From contig NZ_STGF01000025.1 of NCBI RefSeq assembly GCF_005222705.1, positions 53,485 to 117,484 on the forward strand: DNA of 64,000 bases, read 5' to 3'. Of this stretch, positions 44,803 through 53,654 are shown one piece after another. Numbering within the stretch: position 1 is the first letter of the stretch; the number at the start of each line of letters is the position of its first letter. The notes below the pieces were generated by a model that worked only from the letters and a program-made list of their open reading frames with translations, was not told where the DNA came from and searched no databases. The DNA is from Paenibacillus sp. SY21-1. GTDB lineage: Bacteria; Bacillota; Bacilli; Paenibacillales; Paenibacillaceae. The translations under genes and the position numbers were made by a program.

Positions 44803-47800
44803 ATGAAGTTTAGGTCTGAAATAAAGGGGCGAATTGGATTCATTCTGGCCTTTTTGCTAATGGTGAATCTTTTATCACCAATATCTTTATCATCCCGGAA
44901 TTATGTTAATGCAACCTCCTCGTCAAGTTCGGTTGATTCATTTTCTTTAACATTACCGCAGGGTACACAATTATCAAAGTGGGTATTGGACGAATCGTCT
45001 GGTTTTATTTATGCGTTATCCAATAATCAGATGTTTATGATTCGAACTTCAGATCTGACGTTACAGAATACGGTGGATGTCGGTTCGGGGCCTTCGGATT
45101 TAGTTTTCGATGATGAGAACATATACATTGGGTTCTATGGAGCACATCAATTTAAGACTGTGAATAAATTGAGCGGGCAGATTACAGACACATTTACGAC
45201 CGGAAGAACAGTAGACCGTTTAGATACGATGGGAGACTACATTTACTATTACTCCTATGATAGTTATCTTGTATACAGATACAACTTGGTTACGAAGAAT
45301 CAAGAGGAGCTGCCTCTTCCCGCAGGTGTCACACGGATATCTTTAACCGATCTGGACATTAATGAGGAGTACAATCTGCTTTATTTGGCAGGGGGGAATA
45401 CCTTCTATGTGCTTGATTTGAACAATACGACAAATATAGTGTCCACAATGGAAATGGGCGGATACAATTTTCGAGGGCCTGTAATTACAGAGGGAGAAGA
45501 TGTATTCTTTGCAGCACGAAAATTTCGAGCAGATGATTTGAATGTTGTGAAGGGACTTTACTCTTCTTATAACGAATATCATGTTGATCAAATCTCACAA
45601 GTTCGAGAACGTTATGTAATTACGAGTAGACATATTTTTGATAAAGAGACCTATCGTATTTTATACAGCTACTCAAGTGAACAATCATTAGTCGCTTTAG
45701 ATGCTGATAATAATCTCTACACAGCATCTTACTCAGAAATAACCAAAAAGAAAATTGACTTGCCTAACTTATCCTACGGGGATCACATTACCCTGGATAA
45801 TAAGGTAAAGTTGCGGGCCCCAATCGTAGATCAAGTTTTTGATGATGAATACATATATGCCATTACCGAAGACAATACTTTGGTGAAAATCAACAAGAAT
45901 TCATTAAAAGTTGAAGCTGAGGTATATGTAGGCTCTAAACCTGTGAACATATTTATGCAAGGAGAGTCACTATATATTGCTACTCAAGGCGCATCCTCGA
46001 TTAGCGTAATCCCTGATGCAACTGCGGAAGATTTAATCGTGGAGCAGATCCAACTGCCCGGGGTTGTTCCTTTCGGGGTTGCAGTGTATGAGAATTACAT
46101 GTTTGTGTCGACTGCTAATTTATCAAGAAGCGCTGAAGGTACACTATCCTACTCTTTTATAACGAAAGATTTTCATAAGCTCAAACAAGGTGTTTTCGAT
46201 GTGAATTCACAGCAAATTAGAGTAGCACCTGCATTGGGTAAAGTTTATGCCGGTGGTTTCAATGTTTCAGAAGTATATGACATCAGTGGGGAATCTCCTA
46301 ATCATATTATTAGTAGACATTATCTTTCGTACAATATTGGCAACATGCACATCGATGGTACATCCTTGTATGGCGGGACAAAAAAATACGATTTGAGCGA
46401 TGGGTTTTCGTTGCAAGCTACGTTTCCAGAAATGATTATCTATGCCAAAGAAAATCACGCTTTTAGCTCTAAGTCTGTTTATAATAGTACCTCTACAGTC
46501 AAACAATTTGATCTGCCTTTCGAAGCAGGTATGATTGAATTCGATGAATCTGGCGCTGTTTATATAGGTCGATTAGACGGAACTTATTCTAACTCAGAAG
46601 TTAAACAGATATATAAATTTGATTCTATGCAAGAGATTGTTGAATACACAAACAAATTTACTCCGCAAAATGCAATGCTTTTGGATTTTGACTATACGGA
46701 AGGCCTAGTAAATGGTGTTGTTATATTTGAACCAGCAGAAAAAGATGAAGAAGTTGCGTTTTATGAACTGGTGTATTTGGATGATCAACTGAATGAAAGA
46801 GGTTTTATTGGCAGAGTAAATAAGACAGATCGCTTGGAGGATATCTATTACAAAGAGCTAAATTTCTACATTCAGAGCACTCAAAAATATATCGCTGTAT
46901 ACGGGTTCACTCCACTTACTAACAGCGGTAATACATACCGAAAGAGCAAATATGCACTCACAAGGATTTGGGATGCACCAGCCTATTTAGCTCAAAATAT
47001 ATCATTTACGGATAATGATTCACATCTGGATCAGATTGGAGGTACACTCTCGTGGCAGCATTCGGGGTCTTATAAAGCCGATGATGTCTATGAAGTATAC
47101 TTTGCCGGAAAAGACGGACTTATTGGAGAACCGCTTGCAGCTAATAGTGTAAAAAATACAATTCAGGTTCAGATCCCTAGTGGAACTTCAATACCTGATA
47201 AGGCATTAATGCTGGCAGTGGTGTTTAAGGATCCTTTGGTTGGCTTTGCACCTAGTTACATGGTAACGCCAATATTGGATCGAATGACTCGAACATTAAG
47301 TGAAAATGATGTTCAAATTGATAACAAAACTGGTAATCAGAATGATGTGATTACCGTTCGTAATTTAAAGCAAGGAGAGACGATTCATCTCTATGATGAA
47401 GACCAGGTTTGGGTGAAGAGTGAGACTGTCGTTGCGGGGAGCAGTACGGTTTCAATGAAAGTTACTCATCTGGATGATCATGGAGGACTGGTATATCTAA
47501 GTGTGCAAGCGGAGGGTAAGGCAGAAGGTTTGATCATTACGAAAACATACGGGCAGTCTCAAACTTCATCTCCGCCGCCATCTGGAGGTGGAGGGGTTAT
47601 ACCGCCGCCATCTGGAGGTGGAGGTGTTATAACGCCACCATCTGGAGGCGGAGGGGTTGTACCGCCACCATCTGGAGGCGGAGGTGTTATGCCGTCGCCA
47701 TCGGCGAATCCAACGCAAGAGCAAGGGAATAATACTCTTGCTATTGATATGCAGGTGAACTCTCATAAAGATTCTGCTGGTCGAGTGAAGGTTGTTGCAC

Positions 47801-48942
47801 AGATCGGCTCTATGAAAAAATATTTTGAAGCTAATCAAAATGTAAATGTTATTGAGATTCAGGCTGTGACCGACGAAGTATACAACAGCTTACAGTATGA
47901 GTTTCAATATACTGATTTAGCAGATGTGCAAAAGGAACTGAACGGGAAGGAGCTAGAGCTAACGGGCAGCTTTGGGAGACTTCGCGTTGGTGCTGATGAT
48001 CTTCTGCAAGGAGTATCCCCAGGATCCATTATTCGAATTACGATTGAAGATGCAAGCGGACAAGTCACAGAAACAAGGTCTGATACAACAAAATCCTGGA
48101 GTATGGTAAGTGCCCCGGTAGAATATAAAGTGGAGGTCATTACAGATAACAAGATCCGTGAGATTCAGCCTAAAGACGTGTATTGGGGGCATTTACTTCA
48201 TATGGATTCAAGTGAAGTGAACCCGAGCAAGCTTGCTGGAGTTGTCTTTGATCCGTCAACGAAGTCATGGCTACCTGTGCCATCTACTTTTGCTAATCAA
48301 AATGGCCAAATAACGGGAACGTTATGGAGAAAGGGCAATTCAACTTATGCAATTGTGCAGAATGAGATAAATTTCTCAGATCTGCCTACAAGCAAAGAAG
48401 CAAGAGAGAGTATTGAAAAACTGGCAACGCGCCTTATTATTAACGGCTATGCTGATGGTACATTCCGACCAAAAGGGGCTGTAACGAGATCTGAATTTGC
48501 GACGCTGCTTGTCAAGTCGCTCGGTATTCTTCCAGAGGGCGAGACTACTGCAAAATTCTCCGATGTCACAACGGATAGTTGGTTTTATACGGCTGCTTCC
48601 TCAGCGGCCCAGGCAAAACTAATCCATGGCTATGGTAATGGCACATTCCGACCACAGCAAAAGATTACACATGCGGAAATGATTAAGATGTTAGGAAATG
48701 CGCTTGCATACATCCAAGGCAACCAGCAGAGAAGCGAGACGCAGAAGATACAAATCATGGACCAATTGAAAATGGAGACGGAAGCGCCAGAGTGGTTGGA
48801 GGAGGCTTTAATCAGTATTGCCGAAAAGGGTGTCGTTGGTTCGCGAGATCATGTGATTCATTCTCTTAATGCTCTAACGACGCGAGAAGAAAGTGCAATT
48901 TATATATATAGGCTCCTAAAGGCTGTTGTTTTCATTGATTAA
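44803..48942 (+). CDS. Giant SLH-anchored surface protein with beta-propeller
   Basis: 1379 residues from ATG 44803 (AGGAGTG upstream; the open frame extends further but without a ribosome site). Signal peptide about 1-35. About 50-700: propeller-like strands with repeated (L/I)YIxxx units. About 920-965: five near-identical Pro-Ser-Gly linker units (PPPSGGGGV type). Then a C-terminal domain and SLH repeats (NGYADGTFRPKGAVTRSEF; HGYGNGTFRPQQKITHAEM); the third SLH is weak. A wall-bound protein; ligand unknown. It is the only gene of the third cassette. Confidence 0.88.
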   Translation: MKFRSEIKGRIGFILAFLLMVNLLSPISLSSRNYVNATSSSSSVDSFSLTLPQGTQLSKWVLDESSGFIYALSNNQMFMIRTSDLTLQNTVDVGSGPSDLVFDDENIYIGFYGAHQFKTVNKLSGQITDTFTTGRTVDRLDTMGDYIYYYSYDSYLVYRYNLVTKNQEELPLPAGVTRISLTDLDINEEYNLLYLAGGNTFYVLDLNNTTNIVSTMEMGGYNFRGPVITEGEDVFFAARKFRADDLNVVKGLYSSYNEYHVDQISQVRERYVITSRHIFDKETYRILYSYSSEQSLVALDADNNLYTASYSEITKKKIDLPNLSYGDHITLDNKVKLRAPIVDQVFDDEYIYAITEDNTLVKINKNSLKVEAEVYVGSKPVNIFMQGESLYIATQGASSISVIPDATAEDLIVEQIQLPGVVPFGVAVYENYMFVSTANLSRSAEGTLSYSFITKDFHKLKQGVFDVNSQQIRVAPALGKVYAGGFNVSEVYDISGESPNHIISRHYLSYNIGNMHIDGTSLYGGTKKYDLSDGFSLQATFPEMIIYAKENHAFSSKSVYNSTSTVKQFDLPFEAGMIEFDESGAVYIGRLDGTYSNSEVKQIYKFDSMQEIVEYTNKFTPQNAMLLDFDYTEGLVNGVVIFEPAEKDEEVAFYELVYLDDQLNERGFIGRVNKTDRLEDIYYKELNFYIQSTQKYIAVYGFTPLTNSGNTYRKSKYALTRIWDAPAYLAQNISFTDNDSHLDQIGGTLSWQHSGSYKADDVYEVYFAGKDGLIGEPLAANSVKNTIQVQIPSGTSIPDKALMLAVVFKDPLVGFAPSYMVTPILDRMTRTLSENDVQIDNKTGNQNDVITVRNLKQGETIHLYDEDQVWVKSETVVAGSSTVSMKVTHLDDHGGLVYLSVQAEGKAEGLIITKTYGQSQTSSPPPSGGGGVIPPPSGGGGVITPPSGGGGVVPPPSGGGGVMPSPSANPTQEQGNNTLAIDMQVNSHKDSAGRVKVVAQIGSMKKYFEANQNVNVIEIQAVTDEVYNSLQYEFQYTDLADVQKELNGKELELTGSFGRLRVGADDLLQGVSPGSIIRITIEDASGQVTETRSDTTKSWSMVSAPVEYKVEVITDNKIREIQPKDVYWGHLLHMDSSEVNPSKLAGVVFDPSTKSWLPVPSTFANQNGQITGTLWRKGNSTYAIVQNEINFSDLPTSKEARESIEKLATRLIINGYADGTFRPKGAVTRSEFATLLVKSLGILPEGETTAKFSDVTTDSWFYTAASSAAQAKLIHGYGNGTFRPQQKITHAEMIKMLGNALAYIQGNQQRSETQKIQIMDQLKMETEAPEWLEEALISIAEKGVVGSRDHVIHSLNALTTREESAIYIYRLLKAVVFID
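47570..47700 (+). repeat. Tandem Pro-Ser-Gly linker repeat
   Basis: About five units of 30 bp (CCGCCATCTGGAGGTGGAGG with small changes) coding a flexible hinge between propeller and C-terminal domains; prone to length variation. Confidence 0.8.
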
Positions 48943-48968
48943 CCCAATAAGCTAACAAGCAGAAGTAT

Positions 48969-49000
48969 AAAGGAGACCTCCAAATCGAGGGGTCTCCTTT
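48969..49000 (+). terminator. Rho-independent terminator after propeller/SLH gene
   Basis: AAAGGAGACCTC pairs with GAG(GG)TCTCCTTT, directly before att-like site D. Confidence 0.8.
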
Positions 49001-49002
49001 AC

Positions 49003-49049
49003 TTTTTCGCCCTATAGATGATTCGCTGAACCGTATTACAAATAAGGGC
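49003..49049. repeat. att-like site D, right end of the array
   Basis: TTTTTCGCCCTATAGATGAT, then GAACCGTATTACAAATAAGG (49028-49047). The part GAACCGTATTACAAATA differs from the rlmH 3' end by one base; in frame it reads AEPYYK-stop against GEPYHK-stop. The left half is shared with site C. It is the last copy found in the window. Confidence 0.75.
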
Positions 49050-49859
49050 AAGCTTTTTTGCGAATTTCCTTGCCCGGCATGAATTTGATATGTGCGTTTA
49101 GGTTTGAGAATAATGGAGGAGGACATTTTAGACAAAGGAGAGTCCCAAGGGCGGGGAGAAAAGGGTCAGAGGTGTCAAAGCTGGGAACTTTTACACTTCT
49201 GACGGTACTTTCGCTTTGGAGAGGGGAATTTGCTCCTAGACCACGATGGCGAACGGTGGTGTAACATTGAAATGGATAATTGATATTCAATCTCCACTTC
49301 GACCTATGTCAGCTGAAAGTTAGGTAGGGAGGAGTGTGTTTTATTAGAAGAAGTAATCCATTTTATAGAAATGACTAATGCCCGATTATTTGAAATTCTT
49401 GTTTCCTCATATTTAACCGATTTTTAACATAGACAACCCCATTGTCGAGAATTTACGCATTTCTACATACTCCAGGTAGCTTCCAAGCAGCCCTCTGTTT
49501 TTATGGTCTAACCCCACGTTGCCGAGATTGCAGTCATTGTCCCTCGATTTGAGAATAACGAAGCAGCCTCACTTATTCAACCGAAACTCGCTCTTCCCAT
49601 TGTCCTCAATTCGCTCCTTAGTCGCAGAAAGTATTTCTCCCTTTATGGAAGAATAGGACCCCTCAAAAAGGGTCCTGGCTCTGGGTCAAGAATATGAAGG
49701 ATATAAATCAACAATTATTTAATCAGTTAAACGGGCAATAAAGTTATAGTTATTGAAGGGATTCATTCGAAACGAAATTTTTTTCCTCCTCTCCCCAACC
49801 TTTTTCGTTTTCATTGCAGTATTTAGATGAGTGCCATCGAAAAGAAGGAGCTTTAAGTC
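49050..49859. other. Intergenic region right of the cassette array
   Basis: 810 bp without a gene I can support. Short open frames on both strands lack ribosome sites and family features. There is a hairpin AGGACCC / GGGTCCT at 49655-49676. It may hold degraded sequence from earlier insertions. Confidence 0.5.
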
Positions 49860-51479
49860 ATGGATAAACAACAAGCTGACCGTGTCATCCAGGATTACAT
49901 CAAGCCGTTGTATGGATTTGCTTTGAACAAAACGCGCCATATCGCCGAAGCCGAAGAACTGGCCGGACGAATCACGCTGGCGGTTTACCAGACGCTTCTC
50001 AAAAAGACGGAGTTTCTGGATTTGAACAGCTACGTCTTTAAAATTGCGCACTATGTGTGGGCGAAATACGTAGGTGAGAAAGTGAAAGCATCCAATCAGC
50101 TGCGGATTGATAATCATGAGGTAATGTCACAAGACGAAGGCCTCGACGCGATGATCCATCAAGAAACAGCTGGCGCCTTACGAAGGGAAATCGCCTTTTT
50201 ATCTCGCCAGCAACGTGAAATCGTCATCAAGTACTATTACGGCGGTATGAAAATTAGAGAGATTGCGGCTGCGATGGGGCTTTCAGGTGGCACGGTCAAA
50301 TGGCACTTATTCGAAGCGAAAAAGGAGCTGAAACACAAGATGAATACCATTCGAACCATGGGTAATCTTGGTATTAACCCGATCCGCATGTCAAGTTTAG
50401 GGCACAGTGGATCACCAGGCAACAAAGGCGACACCTCCGACTTTCTATCGACGGCGATCCGACAAAATATCGCTTTTGCCGCGTATCACAAGCCGCTTAC
50501 GATTAAAGAAATTGCCGAAGAACTTGGCATTTCGCCTGTATACACAGAGGATGAGGTCGCAGCGCTTGAAGAATATGGCTTCTTAGATCAGCTGCCGGGC
50601 GGTAAATATTGTACAAATATGTATATTGAGGACCCGTCCCCAGCAAAAAGCGAAGCTCTGCACCGTTTATATAAAAAATATGCCGAGATTGCCGTGGAGC
50701 ATTATTTCAAAAGCTTCTTCTCAATGGCGGAAGCATTTAAAGAAACGGGTATCTATATCCCGGACGGAGACTTTAACTTGCTGTTGTGGAGTCTCATTCC
50801 GTATGCAGGTAAACAGCTAAGCTTTAAAGAACTTGATAAGGTAAGCCATGAAGAGGTGTCAGTGAGTCGTAAAGATGGCGGCCATTACGCAGCCTATGCA
50901 ACGATCGACAGAGATTTTGCCGTGAGCTATGACCGCAAATGGTATTATTTTTGTGGCTTTATGAATCGGAACTCCGATGAACTCTCACTAAAGGCCTGGC
51001 AAGTCGATACGTGGTGGTGCGGCAGGCAGGGCGGGTGGAGAGACAATCTAAGCTCGGACTTTATCTGCCTCATGCACGTAATTAGTGGGAATTTACCCCA
51101 AAACCATACAAACATTGATGCCTACCGCCGTCTTTTTGACAAGCAATATTTGCTGCAAACGGAATCCGGTCCTGAAATCAACATTGTTTATTGTAAGGAT
51201 AAGCAGACGGAAGAACGCCTGCATGCGTTGCTCCTGCAACCGTCTGAACGAATCAAAGAAGCTGCAGCGGAATTGGATCAGGCTGTCTATCAATTTCATC
51301 TTGATGGTCAGCCAGAACATGCGCATAATTATGTGCGGTACTGGTCGCAGAACAACATGTCGTCGGGAAAAATGAGCACCTACGTCCTCAAACATTTGGT
51401 CGATTGCGGCATGTTAAAAGTACCTGAACTGCGTCGGCAAAAAGGCATTTCTACAATCATGTTCATGAATCAAAGCTAG
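49860..51479 (+). CDS. ECF-type sigma factor with long C-terminal extension
   Basis: 539 residues. About 8-75 is sigma region 2 (LYGFALNKTRHIAEAEEL); about 110-160 is region 4 (LSRQQREIVIKYYYGGMKIREIA with helix-turn-helix AAAMGLSGGTVKWHLFEAKK). A typical ECF sigma ends here; this one continues for about 370 residues, beginning with a winged-helix-like block (KPLTIKEIAEELGISPVYTE) and then a Trp/Tyr-rich sensory-like domain. AAGAAGGAG precedes the start. The extension probably senses a signal or restrains the sigma part. No anti-sigma gene is adjacent. Confidence 0.85.
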   Translation: MDKQQADRVIQDYIKPLYGFALNKTRHIAEAEELAGRITLAVYQTLLKKTEFLDLNSYVFKIAHYVWAKYVGEKVKASNQLRIDNHEVMSQDEGLDAMIHQETAGALRREIAFLSRQQREIVIKYYYGGMKIREIAAAMGLSGGTVKWHLFEAKKELKHKMNTIRTMGNLGINPIRMSSLGHSGSPGNKGDTSDFLSTAIRQNIAFAAYHKPLTIKEIAEELGISPVYTEDEVAALEEYGFLDQLPGGKYCTNMYIEDPSPAKSEALHRLYKKYAEIAVEHYFKSFFSMAEAFKETGIYIPDGDFNLLLWSLIPYAGKQLSFKELDKVSHEEVSVSRKDGGHYAAYATIDRDFAVSYDRKWYYFCGFMNRNSDELSLKAWQVDTWWCGRQGGWRDNLSSDFICLMHVISGNLPQNHTNIDAYRRLFDKQYLLQTESGPEINIVYCKDKQTEERLHALLLQPSERIKEAAAELDQAVYQFHLDGQPEHAHNYVRYWSQNNMSSGKMSTYVLKHLVDCGMLKVPELRRQKGISTIMFMNQS

Positions 51480-51983
51480 CGCGGTCTAGCAATGCTAAAA
51501 AGCATGTTTTCAAGGCATCGTATAACGAGCTGACTTAATGTAAATCAAGAAAGGGCCATTCCGCAGTGGATGGCCCTAAACTTGCCGTTTCAGACAGCGC
51601 AGACAACCGCACCACAAGTAAAGACAAGTTTTTTGGAGAGTAAGAAAAAGAGCTAAACTCTAATAAAGAGATGCCAGAACAAAATGAAAGCTTGCCAGAG
51701 ACATTTAAATGAATGCCCATAACGGAAAAGCAGATGGAAGCTGCCAAGGAAGCCGAAAAATGATGGGAAATCGTTTAGAAGTGTAATTGTCTGTTGCAAA
51801 AGCAGAGGAATCAAAAGGATCCAAACGGTCCTTCAAGAAAAACATATGTCCGGAATAAACATGTTGTCGACGAATGGTCCAGACGACGGCAACGTGATTC
51901 AACAATTTGGCGATCAGAGAAGAATCCTTAAGACGAGGATGGTATAATCACTCTAGAGTGTTGGAACCAGAAGGGTGATAGCC
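51480..51983. other. Intergenic region between sigma factor and ABC-F genes
   Basis: 504 bp. It contains a hairpin AGGGCCAT / ATGGCCCT (51552-51577), usable as terminator on the minus strand. A 66-codon minus-strand frame (51705-51905) has protein-like stretches but no ribosome site or family; it may be a relic. No supported gene. Confidence 0.45.
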
Positions 51984-53558
51984 ATGAGCGTAATACGTTT
52001 GGAGAACGTTACGAAGAAGTATGAAGAGTCCATGATTTTTCGCGATATTTATTTTAGAGTTATGCAAGGGGAACGTATCGGTCTAATCGGACGGAACGGT
52101 GCTGGCAAATCTACGGTATTTAAACTCATTATGGGCAAAGAAGAGCCAACGTCCGGCAAAGTAGAAATAGATCCTCAGGTGAAAATCGGATATTTTTCGC
52201 AATTCTCGGAATTAAGAGGAAGCCTGTCCGTCCAGCAAGAACTTGAAATGTGTTTCGAGCAGGTTGCCCGTATTGAACGTGAGCTGCAAGAGGTCGGAGA
52301 TAAGCTGGGTTTGTCTACAGACGATATTGAAATGGAGGGGCTGTTAGCGAGGCAGGCGGAGTTATTTGAGCAAATGGATCATCTCGATGGCTGGAACGTA
52401 TCCATCGAAATTAACACTGTGCTCACGAAGCTAGGATTCAACGACAGATCTCGCAATCAGCCGATCGATGAGTTGTCCGGGGGATGGCGTAACCGCGCCG
52501 CGCTCGCGAAGATGCTCATTGAGCTGCCCGATGTCGTTCTGCTCGACGAGCCTACCAATTACTTGGATATAGAAGGCATCACTTGGCTGGAGCAGTGGCT
52601 GTACCGGTTCAAGGGAGCCATGATTCTGGTGTCGCATGACCGGCACTTCATAGACAAAGTCGTCACGCGTACGATCGAAATTGAAAATTACCATTTTCAG
52701 CAATACGAAGGCAACTACACCGAATACATCCGTAAGAAGAAGATGCGCAAGAAGGAGCTGGACCGCCAATTCGAATGGGAGGAAGAGCTGCTGCTCATGG
52801 AGTCCGAGGCGATCGACAACCGTGGGAGCAGAAAATCTGCTTCCAAAGACCGTCTTTCACGGAAGCTGGCGGATAACAAGAAGCGGATTGAGCCGCATCC
52901 CGTTAACGTGCTGATTACCGATATTTACGAGAGGCTGCGCTTCCCGGACAAGCTATGTGAAGTGAAGAAGATTGGGCAGACCTACGAAGGCAGGCAGATC
53001 TTCGAGAATGTTAGCTTCGATATTCAGAAGGAAGATCGCTTGGTTATCACAGGACCGAACGGAAGCGGGAAGTCCACGCTCATCAAGATGCTTACCGGGG
53101 CGGAGAAGCCGGAGTCAGGAGAGGTTATTTGGGAGAAGGGCGTCAGCTACGCCTACTTTAACCGAATGTGGGAGGAGCTTGATCCCAAGGATACCGTCAG
53201 TCACTCGGTGAATACGTATGGATTGGGACTGGACGCCCCGCGCAAAAAGGTGGCCAAATTCCTAGCCATGCTGCAATTCTCGGAGGCGGATCTGAGCAAA
53301 GCGATTGGCAATCTGTCCGGCGGTCAGAAGGCTCGAGTGGCGCTTGCCAAGTGTCTTTTATCGGGTGCGGCGGTTATCGTCTTGGACGAGCCTACCAACC
53401 ATCTGGATCTCATGAGTATTCAGGTCATGGAGCAAGCTCTAATCCATTTTCCCGGCGCCGTCATTACGGTAAGTCATGATCGCTTCTTCATCGATAAAAT
53501 CGGGACAAAAATGTTAACCTTCGATCCGGTAGCGGGAGTGACTGAGCAGAGCTTGTAG
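51984..53558 (+). CDS. ABC-F family ATPase
   Basis: 524 residues from ATG 51984 (AAGGG 8 nt upstream). Two ABC cassettes with no membrane segments: Walker A GRNGAGKST and GPNGSGKST; signatures LSGGWRNR and LSGGQKAR; Walker B VVLLDEPTNYLD and VIVLDEPTNHLD. Between them lies the charged linker with KKKMRKKELDRQ. ABC-F proteins act on the ribosome, some giving antibiotic protection. The subfamily cannot be decided by eye. Confidence 0.93.
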   Translation: MSVIRLENVTKKYEESMIFRDIYFRVMQGERIGLIGRNGAGKSTVFKLIMGKEEPTSGKVEIDPQVKIGYFSQFSELRGSLSVQQELEMCFEQVARIERELQEVGDKLGLSTDDIEMEGLLARQAELFEQMDHLDGWNVSIEINTVLTKLGFNDRSRNQPIDELSGGWRNRAALAKMLIELPDVVLLDEPTNYLDIEGITWLEQWLYRFKGAMILVSHDRHFIDKVVTRTIEIENYHFQQYEGNYTEYIRKKKMRKKELDRQFEWEEELLLMESEAIDNRGSRKSASKDRLSRKLADNKKRIEPHPVNVLITDIYERLRFPDKLCEVKKIGQTYEGRQIFENVSFDIQKEDRLVITGPNGSGKSTLIKMLTGAEKPESGEVIWEKGVSYAYFNRMWEELDPKDTVSHSVNTYGLGLDAPRKKVAKFLAMLQFSEADLSKAIGNLSGGQKARVALAKCLLSGAAVIVLDEPTNHLDLMSIQVMEQALIHFPGAVITVSHDRFFIDKIGTKMLTFDPVAGVTEQSL

Positions 53559-53654
53559 GAGCGAATGGACAAATTCGTAATCAAGGGGTAAGTTTACTTG
53601 TGCATTCAAGCAATGAAGAATAGATGTTAACAGCCAAATCCGAGGTGTTGATCG

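Noticed and set aside
47570..47700. Short tandem repeats as a possible CRISPR array
   Set aside because: Units are contiguous 30-bp coding repeats in frame with no spacers; they encode a Pro-Ser-Gly hinge.
49036..49290. 84-codon minus-strand ORF right of site D
   Set aside because: Overlaps the att-like repeat and shows no protein-family features or start signal.
51705..51905. 66-codon minus-strand ORF in the gap before the ABC-F gene
   Set aside because: No ribosome site, family or neighbours on the strand; at most a relic.
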